Shown piece by piece: positions 45,078 to 56,734 of a stretch of 64,000 bases of DNA. The notes below the pieces were generated by a model. It had not been told where the DNA came from and searched no databases. It saw only the letters and a list, made by a program, of their open reading frames with translations. The stretch comes from Monodelphis domestica (Eukaryota; Chordata; Mammalia; Didelphimorphia; Didelphidae): the NCBI RefSeq assembly GCF_027887165.1, contig NC_077230.1:341339513-341403512 (forward strand), written 5' to 3'. A program made the translations under genes and the position numbers. Position 1 is the first letter of the stretch; every line of letters starts with the position of its first letter.

Positions 45078-45569
45078 TTGGGATGATAAATTTAGATTTA
45101 GAGCTGGAATGGGCCCAGAAGGTCATCTGGTCTAGTGGGACCCAACGTATTTAGAAGCCCACGGAACTGTGTGTGAGGCTCCCTGTGGGCTGCAGAGTGA
45201 CTTAGAGAACTGCATATTAATATCTGTTTTATTGCATTTTGATTTATTTCATTAAATATTTCCTAATTATATTTTTATCTGGCTTGGATAGCACTAGAGT
45301 GTTGTGAGCTTGAGTGGGCCACAAGTTTGACTCCTCTGATCTAGTTGCACTTCCCTCAGACATCTTGGGTGAGGGATCCGCCCAAGGGCACATTTTCCTC
45401 CTCCACTTTCCTCAACAAAGAGTCCACTTTTTTCCAGACTTTTAGCAAAGATGATTTCACTTTTCTTTAAAAAACAAACAAACAAAAATGTACCAAAAAT
45501 GATGAATGCTACTCAATATTCTGTTTTGGACTAAAGATAGCTGACTATACACGTAAGTATGGCATACTC
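45078..45569. repeat. Possible hAT-type MITE remnant and unique sequence
   Basis: gggccacaagtttgactcct ctgatct (45317-45343) resembles the terminal part of a mammalian MITE. gagctggaatgggcccagaa ggtcatctggtc (45100-45135) resembles a MIR/L3 start. No gene. Confidence 0.4.
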
Positions 45570-45621
45570 AAATCTCTCTCTGTTTCTCTCTCTCTCTCCC
45601 CCATCTCTGTATCTCTCTCTG

Positions 45622-45718
<97 letters not shown>

Positions 45719-46175
45719 TTTCCTCTCTCTCTCTCTCTCCCTCTCCCCTTCTCTATATCTCTGTCTCCCTGTCTCTCTCTCTCCCCATCTCTGTATCTCT
45801 TTCTCTCCCTCTCTCTCTTTCCTTTCCTCTCTCTCTCTCATTCTCTCTCTCTCTTTCCTTTCCTCTCTCTCCCTCTCCCCTTCTCTATATCTCTGTCTCC
45901 CTGTCTCTCTCTCTCCCCATCTCTGTATCTCTTTCTCTCCCTCTCTCTCTTTCCTTTCCTCTCTCTCTCCCTCTCCCCTTCTCTATATCTCTGTCTCCCT
46001 GTCTCTCTCTCCCCATCTCTGTATCTCTCTGTCTTTCCCTCTCTATTCTCTCTGTTTCTATCCCTCCATCTCTCTCTCTGTCTCTCTCCCTGCCTCTCTC
46101 CGTATCTGTCTTTGCTTTTACCTCTCTTTCCCCTCTCTCTCTCCCTCTCCCTCTCTCTCTCTGTGTCTCTCTCTC
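45570..46175. repeat. ~600-bp (CT)n array with longer-period repeats
   Basis: Pure CT from about 45625 to 45712. After that, blocks containing ctctatatctctgtctccct recur at about 45751, 45883 and 45981 (spacings 132 and 98). Frames over it are spurious. Confidence 0.95.
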
Positions 46176-46554
46176 AAAGCAAACCCCCTACCCTTTCCTA
46201 TCCCAGCTCCACCACGTTGCTTAAAGACCAGGGGCTTCCTGTCTCAGTCAATTCTCCATTCCAAGAGGCTTCACTTCCAAGTTCAAGTTCAAAACAAGAT
46301 GCTCTGGGCAGTATGGTCTGGGCAAGGCTATGTTGGTACTAGGGAAGACAGGGAAGTGAAGTTGGAAGACAAACTCTGTGGCCTTGCTTCATACCCAGAT
46401 AATTCCCCTCCTCTGGGAAGGCTTCCTCCATCCCCTGGCTGGTAATCACCTTCCCTTCTGAAGGGCACTCAGTTCTCTGCTGTTCTTCCCTTCTAGGCCA
46501 TTTCTGTCTGTCTCAGCTTCTACTAGACTCTAAGCTCCATGAGGGTAGGCACTA
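46176..46554. other. Gene-free stretch, L2-like in part
   Basis: tctgggaaggcttcctccat to ctagactctaagctccatga (46410-46550) resembles an L2 3' end. Nothing else. Confidence 0.45.
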
Positions 46555-46692
46555 GGCCCTAGTACTAATTCTAAGACAGAAGGGCCAGGGCAACAGGGTC
46601 ACCCAGCTAGGAAGTGTCTGAAGCCAGCTTTGAACCCAGGACCTTCCAACTCCAGCTCTGGCTCTCTGTCCACTGTGCCACCGAGATGCCCC
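46555..46692 (-). mobile_element. Type A SINE, shortened
   Basis: In reverse: tagtactaattctaagacag, gggtcacccagctaggaagt, ttgaacccaggaccttccaa and gccaccgagatgcccc. Confidence 0.85.
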
Positions 46693-47689
46693 GGAACGAT
46701 ATCCCTCTAAACCTGATTTTCCTTTGTGCTCTAAAGGTTTGCCAAATTGAACGAAGGCAACGGAGAACACAGCAAAATCCACAGGAGAAGCAGTGTGGAG
46801 AAAAGAACTCCAGCCTGGCTGTAAAGACCTCAGACAAACCATTTCACCTCTACCAGCTGCCTCAGTTTCTTCATCTGTAAAAGCCATCCGCACCTTTTTT
46901 CATTTACAAATCACTTTAGAGCCTTCATCTCGGTTTAGCTTCACGAAAACCCTGAGGCAGAGACGGGACATGAGGACCTCTATTTATAAGAGTTCAGTGA
47001 GATGAAGTCACCTGCCCAGCCTAGCTGAGGACGGGACCCAGGTGCTCTCTCCATCAATCTTTGCGCAGTGTAAATGCCAGCGGCTATGTAACCGACTCCA
47101 TAAATGTGAGGTTTACATGAATGAGTTGTAATCTCAGCGGTGGAGGGCACGCCCACATCAATGAGATGACAGACACATCCAAGTAGTAAAACATTATGAT
47201 TGTGTAGACTAAGTGCTGGGAGATTGGGGGAATGGAAGGACTATTGTGCTTTGGAGGGGACGAAGCAGGATTCGGGCCGGGATCTCAGGCATCCACACGG
47301 TCCAGGTCCTTCCTGTTGCAGACAGAGAAACTGAGGCCCAGAAGGGGAACGGACTTGCCTACGGTTATACGAATTAAAAGCAGAGTCGATGATTGTTCGC
47401 GCATCTATAGTGTTCTCTAGTTATAAAGCCATTTCCTATCTGGTAAGGAAGACTGGATCCTTACAGAGGGGCTGTGGCCCGGGCAAGGCCAGGGTTACTG
47501 ACTCCATTTGAGCATCAAGGCCGCGGAGGGGCAGAGAGGGAAAAACCAAATGGTTCAAGGTCACTAAGAGTCCAAACAGCACCCCAGGGTCCTGCCTCCC
47601 AGGCGAATGCCCCTGCTGCTCTTCCTATGGTAGGCCTCAGTTTCCTTCTTTGTAAAAATGGGATTAGACATGGAACTAACACTCTCTAA
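46693..47689. other. Gene-free stretch with scattered MIR cores
   Basis: MIR traces: ctcagtttcttcatctgtaa (46860), gaaaaccctgaggcagagac (46945, reversed) and gacagagaaactgaggccca (47322, reversed). No exon recognised. Confidence 0.5.
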
Positions 47690-47880
47690 GGCAGGGGCCC
47701 CCTTAGTCTTTTTGTGTGTCACGAATCTCTGAGATTCTGAGGAAGCCTTTTCTCAGAACAATTTTTATAAATTCATAATGGAAGGAGAGGCTGAATGGTC
47801 ACCAGTAGTAAAATAAAGACGTCATCCTTACCCAACCCCCAATCCAAGGTTACAAACCTCCTGAAATGTATTGGTTAAGA
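47690..47880 (+). mobile_element. MITE-like element fragment
   Basis: gcaggggcccccttagtctt, gaggaagccttttctcagaa caatttttataaattcataa match the left part of the family at 13045 and 25880. No microsatellite has formed in this copy. Confidence 0.55.
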
Positions 47881-48299
47881 GCCCGGGCTCTAAAGTCTGT
47901 TCTGGGTTCTTCCTGTAGAAAGTCTTCCTTTTACAGATAAGGAAATGGAGGCCCCAGAAGGAAGGCAGCCTGGCTCCAGGTCGCCCAGCTGTATGCTGCA
48001 GAGGTGGGATTTGAACTTTTGTCCTCAGACTGGAGCCCTAAAATGCCTTCACAGGACGGTCAGCTCCCTTCCCAGCTCTCCCACTCGGTTCAGGTCTGTT
48101 CTGGCCCTGGCATTCTTAGAAGTCTACAAGGTCTCCTTACATTGGGAATCTCGGTGACACATCCCTATAGGGCTGGGGGGTGGGGTGGGGGCCGGGAGAA
48201 GTCGGGGAGTAAGAAAGAGAACCAATTCTGAGCATCAGGAATTCAGAAAAGGGGTGGGGGGTCCTTTGGCTCGGGGCGCAGTCCTAGGTCTCAAGAGTT
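47881..48299. other. Gene-free stretch with MIR core
   Basis: ttacagataaggaaatggag gcc and tgggatttgaacttttgtcc (47930-48025) form a reversed MIR. The flank rises in GC toward the CpG-rich block. Confidence 0.5.
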
Positions 48300-49204
48300 T
48301 CCGGGGGGGGGGGCAGACCTTCTTCCATCCAGCCCTGGCTGGGAAGCCGCCCCCCTCGGTGTCCCCACTTATCTGCGTGCAGGGCCAGCTCTCAGCTCTG
48401 ACCATGAAACAGCCCAGCTCCAGTCACTCCCCACCCCCTACTTCCCCCTTTCTTAAGGTTTTTTGGTCTTTCCTCCGGCTGGCATGTCTGGGCTGATCCA
48501 GACAGAATGGAGGGAGGCACTTCTGAACCGTTTGCCAAGTAAGGTCTCCCCCCCCATCTCCCCTCAGTCATGCCCCCTTCCTACACGCCCCCCTCCCCGA
48601 GCCCCTGTCGTCCGGGGCCAACTAGGTGGATGGGGGCGGGGGTGCTAGGAAGACCCCGGCAGCCTCCAGCCCCTCTCTCCAGACTGGGAAAGGGAGGAGG
48701 GGCCCGACCAAACGGGTGGAGGCGGAGCCAACTCCGAAGTGGGGGGTTGTTGGGGCGGGGACCGAGCCTTCCTAGCCGCTGGGGCTGCCGGACTTGCAGC
48801 CGTGGCAAGGCGGCCGGTCCCTCTGCCCCCCCCCCCCTCAAAGACGATCCCCGAGGAGGAGGAGACAGGCTAGCCAGGAGGTGAGGGACCCGGCGGAGGG
48901 AGGGTTCTCACAGGAGTCTCCTTTACCTCAACTCGAGTAAATCGAGGACCCCTTCCTTTAAGGGGGATCCCCGTATCTTTCACGGGGGGCTTAGTCCCCC
49001 CAAGGGTATAGTTTTGTTCTCGGGATTTAAACTTCTGAATGGGGGGGGGGGGGGGGAGAGACACATTTGTAAGACTCCCAACACTCCTTTCCATCTTGGG
49101 AAAGGAGGACGGATGGGAAGGGCAAGAGCTTACTCCAAAATACACACAAGAAGAGAGTAGCGGGGAAGCAGAGAAAGTAGACGTCTATCCCGGATTCTTC
49201 CTGC

Positions 49205-49320
49205 CCCCTTTTATGGAGGAGGAAACCAAGGCCCAGGCAAGCATAAATGACTAGCCCAAGGTCACACGGCGAGTTAGAAAGAGAGCGGACATCGGAACCC
49301 CAGGCCCTCTGCTTCCCAAT
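49205..49320 (-). mobile_element. MIR core fragment
   Basis: ttttatggaggaggaaacca aggccc and gcccaaggtcacacggcgag form a reversed MIR core within the CpG-rich block. Confidence 0.75.
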
Positions 49321-49779
49321 CCTGGTACCTCCGCACAGACCGACAGACAGACACACTGACACGCACACACTCTCCCCTTTCCCTCTCTCCGCTGCCAGCA
49401 GCAGTAAGACGAAGCCGAGACCACCTCTTTTCCAACCAACCCCACACTGGCCTTTGTCTTCCAAAGCCGGTGTGAGCCTCGGAATCCACACTTCTCTCCC
49501 TCCCATTGCCCCCCACCCCCCCCATCCCCAACTCGATTTCCAAGCTAAATCTGGACTGGAGGCGAAGAGGCCACCCCCGGCGCCCCCTCCTCTCACCCCC
49601 CCGCCCCCCAACCAACAGAGCAGCTTCTAGCCTGGGGGGAAAAGGGAGAGTGGAGTCTGGCCCGGAGAGAACTTCCAGCGCCCTGCCCCCTCACCCCGGG
49701 TAATCTCACACCCCCTCTCCAGCCCAGCCCAGGGGCTGGGAATAGGAGGTGGGCTCGAAGTTGGAGAAAAGTTTGGGAG

Positions 49780-49950
49780 GCCGCGTGGTGCAGTAGAAAG
49801 AGTCTGGACCTGGCCAGAGAGAGCAGGGAGACCCCGTCCTGACCCACTCGGTCGGCATAGATCAGCCCCGCTGAATTGTGGACGAAATCACTGCTCCGAG
49901 CCTCAGTTTCCCTCTCAGTAAACTATGGGGCTTCGGCTAGCTTGCATATC
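49780..49950 (+). mobile_element. MIR-type SINE inside the CpG-rich block
   Basis: gtggtgcagtagaaagagtc tggacctgg, then gagcctcagtttccctctca gtaaac gives a full-order MIR, CpG-rich like its surroundings. Confidence 0.75.
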
Positions 49951-51034
49951 TAGAAGAGGGAATGCCTTGAGCGCTTTCTTGCCGGCAGTCCTGACCCAAG
50001 GATGACTGACTATCCCCGCAGCCGCGAGGTGACTGAGAAAGGAGAGGGGACAAGAGCCGAGCTCCAGTCTCCAGCCTCCGGGCCAAGGCTGCAGAAAGGA
50101 GAGTGCTCGCAGGCAAAGCGAGCTTTCATAGAAGCCTGGAGCTATGAATGAGCCGGGAGGGAGAGCTAGCCGCTGGCGGGCTCCTGGGGGGAGGTCGAGA
50201 AGGGAAAGACAGCGAGCTGGGGCCCCGGCAGGGAAGGAGGGAAGGAGGGAAGGAAGGAAGGAAGGAGGGAGGGCTTCGGTGCCGGGAGCCTGCACTCCCA
50301 GAAGGCAGTAGCTACCCCACTAATGCCAACTGGATGCACCGGGAGAATGAATGCAAGCCCCTTTCCCCCTCCCACCCCCACCCCCCACCCCCCTTCGGCT
50401 GCTGCCCTGGCCCCGCGGCGCACACACCTTCCAGCGCTCCCGTCTAGTCTGCCGGCTGCAGTGGGCGCTCGTTCTCTCCGCGGTGCTCAGTCCTTCGCTA
50501 GGGCCGCCGGACCCTTCTCCAGCCTGTCCCCGCTCATTCTGCGGACGCCGCCTAGCCCGAGCGCTGGGCTCCCATCTCCTCTGTGCGTGCTAGTGTCCTC
50601 TACCTCCTCCTCCTCCTCCTCCTCCTTCTCTTTCTCCCGTGGCGGACGCTGTTGCCACCTCCCTCCTTCCCGCAGGAACAGCTGCCCAGGAGCTCTAGGG
50701 AGCGTCGCGAAAGGGCCCAAGCCTGGGCTCGCTCCTCCTCTCCTTCAGGCCCGCCCCAGTCCCGCCTCTTTCCGCCCGGCAGCCCGGCTTCTCCCACCCT
50801 AGGGAGCGTCTCAAAAGTGCGCAGCTCCTTTCCCCCTCCGGTCCAGGCAGTTTGGTCCGAAGACCATTTATCTCCTCCCTTTTTATCCAAGCTTCACTCC
50901 TCAGTCCAGCCCTCTGCACCCTACTCCCCTCCCTCCTCCCTCCTCCACCCCCACCCCATCCCAGGCTAGTGGAGAAATCTCAACAGATGGTTACGAGCTT
51001 TGGGAACATCTGGCGGTTCGAGGCGATTTGCTTG

Positions 51035-51485
<451 letters not shown>

Positions 51486-52819
51486 CCCTCCCTTCTGGGC
51501 AGAAATACAATTTTGGAGGCAGAAATGCAATGTTTAAGATGTCTACACTTAATTTTTTTTGTACGCCCCAAGGAACCGCGGACTTCTTAAAATCCCTAGA
51601 AGGGAGCACGAGTGAGCAGCAATATAAAACCGAACCTGGTCTCAGTCTTTACAGCTTGACTGTGAGAGCTCAGAATAGTCCCGCTGAGATGGCCATTTCT
51701 CCTCACTCACTTTCCTCTGTTGCCTCGCACGCCAGGTAGGGCAAGAATGATTCCCCACCCCCCACCCCCGCAGATGGGGAAACGAGGATGGAGGGACTTT
51801 CCCAAGCATCCTTACCTAGGAAGTGTCAGAGGCAAGACTCATCCCAGGTCTCTTGACTCCGGAACCCCCCACTCTTTCCACCCCCGGAGCTGGAAGACTG
51901 GCAGGCTCTCAGATCTGCTAGGGGGTGGGGCAGGGCGGGCGAGGGTTTAGGGAATTGTTCGAGGTGTAAAAAAAAAGAAAAGGCAGAAACACTTTTTAAA
52001 AATCGAGAAAGATTTAGGGCTAAACAGGCTGCCCCTTCGTAGAATTGACACACACCTCTTAGAGGTGTTCAGAAGATGGGAGCCTGACCTACAGATCTTC
52101 AGTCTTGTTTCCTCCCCTTACTCTCTTAAAATGCTGAGATAGGTTTTTTTTTTTTTGAGATCTTTTTCTGTTTCATTTCTATGTTTGCGTGTGTGCCTGC
52201 ATGTTGGGGAAAGTCATGGAAGAGGGTAGAAAAATATACAATCCGTACTCAGAACAGAAAGAAAAAAACATGAATTTGTTCCACAGAGAACAAAGAAAGT
52301 AGTTTCCTTAGGCAGCCGTAATAAAGGGCTAGGAACTGAGGAGCATTCACTAAGCTCTGGAGAATCTGTCTTGAATTATTATTATTATTGTTGTTCTTAC
52401 TATTTTGTGAGTCCGTGGGAAAGTGCAAGTGGAACTTTTTTGGCTAGAAATGTGCTTTTTCTAACTCACTTTCTCTTACCTTTATTTCTTTCTCATGGGT
52501 ATTTTCTTTTCCCATTTTTTTTCCTCTTTCATTTTCCTGGAATTAAAAAAAAATTATATTCTCACCCTTCCTTTCATTGCTACTCTGCTCCATTTCTCTC
52601 CATCTCACTTTCTGTTTCCATTTCAGTCTCTGTTCTTATCTCTGTTTGTCTCCTTTTTCCATCTCCCTCTTTCCTCCCTCATGTCTCCCTATATCTTTCC
52701 TTTCTATGTAATTTTTTCACTTAAAATAATTTATTTTTTTCCATTTATTTAAAATGATCCCCTATGCCTTTTCTTGGTGACAGCACAGGACTCCACACAA
52801 GGTAGGTGCTTAGATACCA
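51486..52819. other. Gene-free stretch with one MIR core
   Basis: gcagatggggaaacgaggat gg (51771) marks a reversed MIR. 52370-52720 is T/C-rich with no clear repeat. No exon recognised. Confidence 0.5.
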
Positions 52820-53445
52820 CCTGTACGGCCTTTTGCAAATTCCTTCTCCTAGCTGAGCATCAATTTTCTCCTCGGTAAATTGAGGGCTTTGGACTAGCAA
52901 ATTTTATTCCAGCTATGAAGTCTATGATATGAAGTCTGTGAAGCCTAGGTGTTGCTGGTGATGGTGTTGGTTTATAATGAGGACAATAATGACAAAGGCC
53001 TAGAGACACATGTGGAAAAAAGAGCTTGTGGGAATAATGAGTAATAATAAAAATGACAACACTGACATAGCACTTTAAAGTTGACAGAGATTTGCTCCTT
53101 ACAACCACCATATGAAATAAATGTTATTATTATCTTTATAAGTAGGAGAAGAAGTCTGAGAGAATTAAGTGACTTGCCCAAGGCATATAACTAGTAAATG
53201 TCTGAGGGAAGATTTGAACCCTGGTGTGTTTGATTCCAAGTTTAGCATGCTTTCCATTCTTCTGCCTATTTGTCTCAGACATTATAGTGATGGGGCAGGA
53301 ACAGTGGAATACAACAAACAGCAGAAAGAGAGCTACATTTAAGGTCAGAAGACCTCGTTTGAGCCTTAGCTCTTTTCTTGACAGGCCATATGACTTTGAG
53401 TAAGTCACTTCCCCCCTTGATTTCAGCTTCCTATCTGTAATTAAC
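52820..53445. mobile_element. Three MIR-type fragments
   Basis: Plus at 52820-52935 (tgagcatcaattttctcctc); minus at 53040-53270 (gcactttaaagttgacagag, taagtgacttgcccaaggca, gggaagatttgaaccctgg); plus at 53300-53445 (aaggtcagaagacctcgttt, actttgagtaagtcacttcc). Confidence 0.75.
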
Positions 53446-53650
53446 AAGAATTAGAATATATAGTTATATAGCATTATATTAAATATATAATAATATGTAG
53501 TTATATAATATAAATAAAATATATAATAGTTATATATAAATATGTAATATTTCTATGAACATATCATAATACAATATATTTTCTACATTGTTATATAACA
53601 TATTACTCTATCATATATAAATTACATTATATATAATATAACAACTCTAT
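53446..53650. repeat. AT-rich low-complexity sequence
   Basis: About 200 bp dominated by tatataat/atatatta words. Confidence 0.9.
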
Positions 53651-53654
53651 AGGA

Positions 53655-53876
53655 GGACCACTAGGTGGCACAGTGGATTGGACCTGGATTCAGGAAGATG
53701 TGAGTTCAAATATGACCTCATATGACTATCGGGCAAGACACTTAACCTGTTTGCCTCAGTTTCCTCATCTGTAAAATGAGCTGGAGAAGAAAATGGTACA
53801 CCACCTCAGTATCTTTGCCAAGAAAATCCCAAATAGGATCATGAAAAGTCTAATATAACTGGACAACAACAAAGGA
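53655..53876 (+). mobile_element. Type B SINE (RTE-tailed), full length
   Basis: ccactaggtggcacagtgga, gtgagttcaaatatgacctc, ctcagtttcctcatctgtaa, tatctttgccaagaaaatcc and aactggacaacaacaaag in complete order. Confidence 0.93.
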
Positions 53877-53889
53877 CACAGGGAGTGGG

Positions 53890-53892
<3 letters not shown>

Positions 53893-53932
<40 letters not shown>
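53893..53932. repeat. (TG)n microsatellite
   Basis: About 20 uninterrupted TG dinucleotides immediately after the SINE. Confidence 0.97.
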
Positions 53933-54044
53933 GGGACTAATATTTATACCCTATCTAGCCATGATATTTATACCTTAGATGTCAATATAAAAGATATGCA
54001 ATATCTATTCCCCATGTTTATATTTAGGTATAATATCTATGCCC

Positions 54045-54475
54045 TGTCTGGGTGGCATATTGTAGTACACAGAGCCCTGGGCCTGGAATCAGGAAAACCT
54101 AACTTCTAATCCATGTCCGTTTAAGGATAATATTGTTATAATATGATACGATATGATAAGATGCAATACAATGCAATATAATGCAATATAATATAATATA
54201 ATGTAATGTAATGTAATGTAATGTAATGTAATATAATGTAATATAATATAATATAATATAATATAATATAATATAATATAATATAATATAATATAATATA
54301 ATATAATATAATATAATATAATATAATATAATATAATATAATATAATATAATATAATATAAATTCCAGACACTTAAAAGCTGTGTGACCCTGGGCAAGCC
54401 ACTTAACCTCTATTTGGCTTAGTTCTTAGCACAGTGCCTAGAACATAGTAGGCACTATATAAATGCTTATTTCCT
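54045..54475 (+). mobile_element. CORE-SINE split by a pentanucleotide array
   Basis: Head: gggtggcatattgtagtaca cagagccctgggcctggaa (54049-54118). The body resumes at 54366: cagacacttaaaagctgtgt gaccctgggcaagcc, to the tail gtaggcactatataaatgct. Between them lies the (TAATA)n array (54125-54362). Confidence 0.85.
54125..54362. repeat. (TAATA)n pentanucleotide array
   Basis: Begins with diverged units (tgcaa, tgata, tgtaa) and becomes pure taata from about 54230. It lies where the SINE's 'ggcctcagacact' segment should be. Confidence 0.95.
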
Positions 54476-54514
54476 TCCTTATCTAAAGAGCTGTCATTGG
54501 CCCATGTTTCATAG

Positions 54515-54690
54515 CATCATTGATTTAGAGCTGGAAGGGATATTACAGGCCACTGAGTATAACACATTCATTTTACAGATGAGGAAACAGACTGACATTG
54601 GTTAAGAAACTTGTTCAGGGTCACATACCAAGTAGATGTCTCAGGGAGGATTTGAACTCAAGCCTTCCTGAATCCAAGCCCAGGTAGACC
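54515..54690 (-). mobile_element. MIR/L3-type fragment
   Basis: tttagagctggaagggatat tacaggcc, attttacagatgaggaaaca and aggatttgaactcaagcctt, reversed. Confidence 0.8.
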
Positions 54691-55004
54691 CTGAATAACA
54701 TACTTTGGGGCTGGGAATAATCTGATTTGCCAGCCATTAGACAACTATTCCAGGAATGATACTTTAAGTGGGAGAAGAAAGATTGTGGCCTGAGGAGTTT
54801 CTCCCTGTACCTGACTTCATTACTGTACTAAAAGAATTGAGTATCTGTCCATCTCATGCTGCCCAGATGATGGGGCAGCCAAACAGAGAAGTCACAGGGA
54901 AGGATTGGGAGTTGTTTCCTACCATAGAGCCTCAAGTGGAAAGGGGGCGACATTTACAGTGAATCCTGATTCCCAATATCCCTGGTTCTTAGTAGAGCAT
55001 TCAT
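54691..55004. other. Gene-free stretch
   Basis: Short 64-codon plus frame without recognisable features; nothing supported. Confidence 0.45.
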
Positions 55005-55190
55005 TCATTCGTTTATTCAACAAGCATTTATTAAATACCTACTACATGCCAAGCCCTCTGCTAGGCACTAGATACTAAGATAAAATGGAAAATAGTCCTA
55101 GTAATCAATGAGATTCTATTTAACAAACACACAAAAAGGAAATAATCCCTGCTCTCATGAGATTACATACTATTAGACTTTGACCCTTCA
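55005..55190. repeat. Old dispersed repeat (ttcaacaagcatttattaa type)
   Basis: cattcattcattcgtttatt, ccaagccctctgctaggcac and tccctgctctcatgagatta match the start of the repeat at 9605 and 4980. Confidence 0.65.
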
Positions 55191-55404
55191 GGACACTCTG
55201 ACTGGAAAAGCCCATGGGGATATGTTTGCTAAATCCATCATGGTAGACATTGGTTTTCTTCTGGTGAGAATGAATGATGAGCCATAATGAACTATAGTCA
55301 GGAATTCTTGGGTTTGGACTGTGGTTGTGACTGATTATAACTATAATTAGACCTGTATTGTGACTATAGTTATAGCTATATTATTTAAAGTTGCCCTAGG
55401 TTTG
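55191..55404. other. Gene-free stretch
   Basis: Contains short repeated tataactataatta words; nothing firm. Confidence 0.4.
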
Positions 55405-55538
55405 AAAGAAGCCATAGGAAAATACTTTATGTATATATATATATATAATATGTAAGATATATTTTATTATATTATAAATATAAATGTAAAATTATATAAT
55501 ATAATTATATGTATTAAGCATTTTCCTACGGCTTCTTT
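55405..55538. repeat. Inverted repeat with AT-rich loop
   Basis: The left arm 55405-55430 (core gaagccataggaaaat) and right arm 55513-55538 (core attttcctacggcttc) are reverse complements over 26 nt with three mismatches. They enclose about 80 bp of TA-rich sequence. Confidence 0.9.
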
Positions 55539-55539
55539 A

Positions 55540-55542
55540 AAA

Positions 55543-55594
<52 letters not shown>

Positions 55595-55595
55595 A
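55540..55595. repeat. (ATAG)n microsatellite
   Basis: About 12 uninterrupted atag units directly after the right arm of the inverted repeat. Confidence 0.97.
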
Positions 55596-56274
55596 ATTAG
55601 TATATATATCTGATTTTATCTCTTTCCTTTTACTTTGGTAACATCAAGATTGGGCATATTTAAACCATACTTCTTTGCTTGACTCAATGATGCCATTCTC
55701 ATGGGGTTTGAGACTGATGAAACACAGCATGAAGAAGAGACAATGGGAGAGTTTTCCTGGAGTATGTGGGCTCATGCTAAAAGTTTAATTTGATAAATCC
55801 ACCCAGACCATAATATTTAGACTAGAGAAATGAGCACTGAAATACACGAGAGACAGAGATAGAAATGAGGCACAGAGAACCTCAAAGGCTCTTTGAGAAT
55901 AATCCTGGGCTTAATGATTCCCCTGAGAGGCCCTTGCTGGTTTTTGGGACACACCACTGTCTGACAGGGCATGGAACCCTTCAGAGCTAGGTGTTGTTAT
56001 GGAGTAGAATCAGCCTAGTGGCTAGCAATGCCCCCTTGTGGGTTAAACGTGATGAATCAAAAGCATATTTGTATAAGCCAGTTTGTGATTGTAAAGATTT
56101 GTGTTTTCCAGCAAACTGAAAAGGTTGGTTCTGTACTTGAGACCAAGGTGGGAAAAAACCAAAGCAGTGGCGTAACAGGGGGTTCAATATTTGTCATTGT
56201 CACTCCTTTTGCTTTCATAGGATTATGAAATATCAAAGTAGTAAGGAAATTCAGAGGGTACACAACTCAAATCT
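55596..56274. other. Gene-free stretch
   Basis: Unique-looking sequence; frames under 70 codons with no motif. Confidence 0.5.
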
Positions 56275-56450
56275 CATCAGAACAGGAAATCCCACTCTAA
56301 TATCTTTGACAAATGGTCAACCATTTGCTTGAAAACCTCCCCTGATAGAAAAGCCATTCTACTTTTGGAAGTTATAGGATGTTTTTCTTTTTACATCCAT
56401 CAGAAATCTGACTCTTTGCAACTTTCATCCATTAATCCTAGCTCTAGATG
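56275..56450 (-). mobile_element. CR1/L3 LINE 3' fragment
   Basis: ggtcaaccatttgcttgaaa acctcc, aaaagccattctacttttgg and caactttcatccattaatcc tagctct follow the CR1/L3 3' order in reverse. Confidence 0.75.
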
Positions 56451-56559
56451 AGGTTGATTTTTTTTCAGGCAATATTGCTTTTCAGTTTTTCTTAGTTAAA
56501 TGGGAAGGGTCAATAGAGAAGGAAGTTGATTGTGTGATGACTGTGTTATAAAATAATGG

Positions 56560-56715
56560 AAGGTGACAATTAAAAAAATTAAGAAATTGAAACCAAATGG
56601 AAAGATCACTTACCAGTTTCACTTGGAGAGGCAAATCAAGAAGTTTGAAAATAAAGGCAAATAAAGGAGAATTGGCTTTTGTCATACCCAAAAGCAAATC
56701 AAGACATTTTATTTC
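56560..56715 (+). mobile_element. L1 ORF2 fragment
   Basis: One frame reads FTWRGKSRSLKIKANKGELA then FVIPK, the L1 ORF2 stretch between the RT and C-terminal segments. It lies just left of the RTE element. Confidence 0.65.
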
Positions 56716-56734
56716 ATGGGACACTTAGTATTTT

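Larger units (their letters stand above)
48300..50900 (-). promoter_or_regulatory. CpG-rich block, candidate TSKU promoter and first exon
   Basis: GC and CpG rise here, peaking at 50380-50830, where 5-7 CpGs per 60 bp are counted in three consecutive lines (for example ccccgcggcg, ctccgcggtg, tgcggacgccgcc). GC-box-like motifs (cccgcc, ggggcggg) occur in it and near 48750. It lies about 20 kb upstream of the TSKU coding exon, on the side where the acceptor demands a first exon. The strand and the link to TSKU are inferences; no exon boundary could be fixed. Open frames on both strands reflect GC content. Confidence 0.5.

Noticed and set aside
48541-48560. A plus-strand gtaagg after cgtttgccaa, considered as a donor of a divergent transcript
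   Set aside because: A lone donor-like hexamer in GC-rich sequence without a supported exon is not enough evidence.
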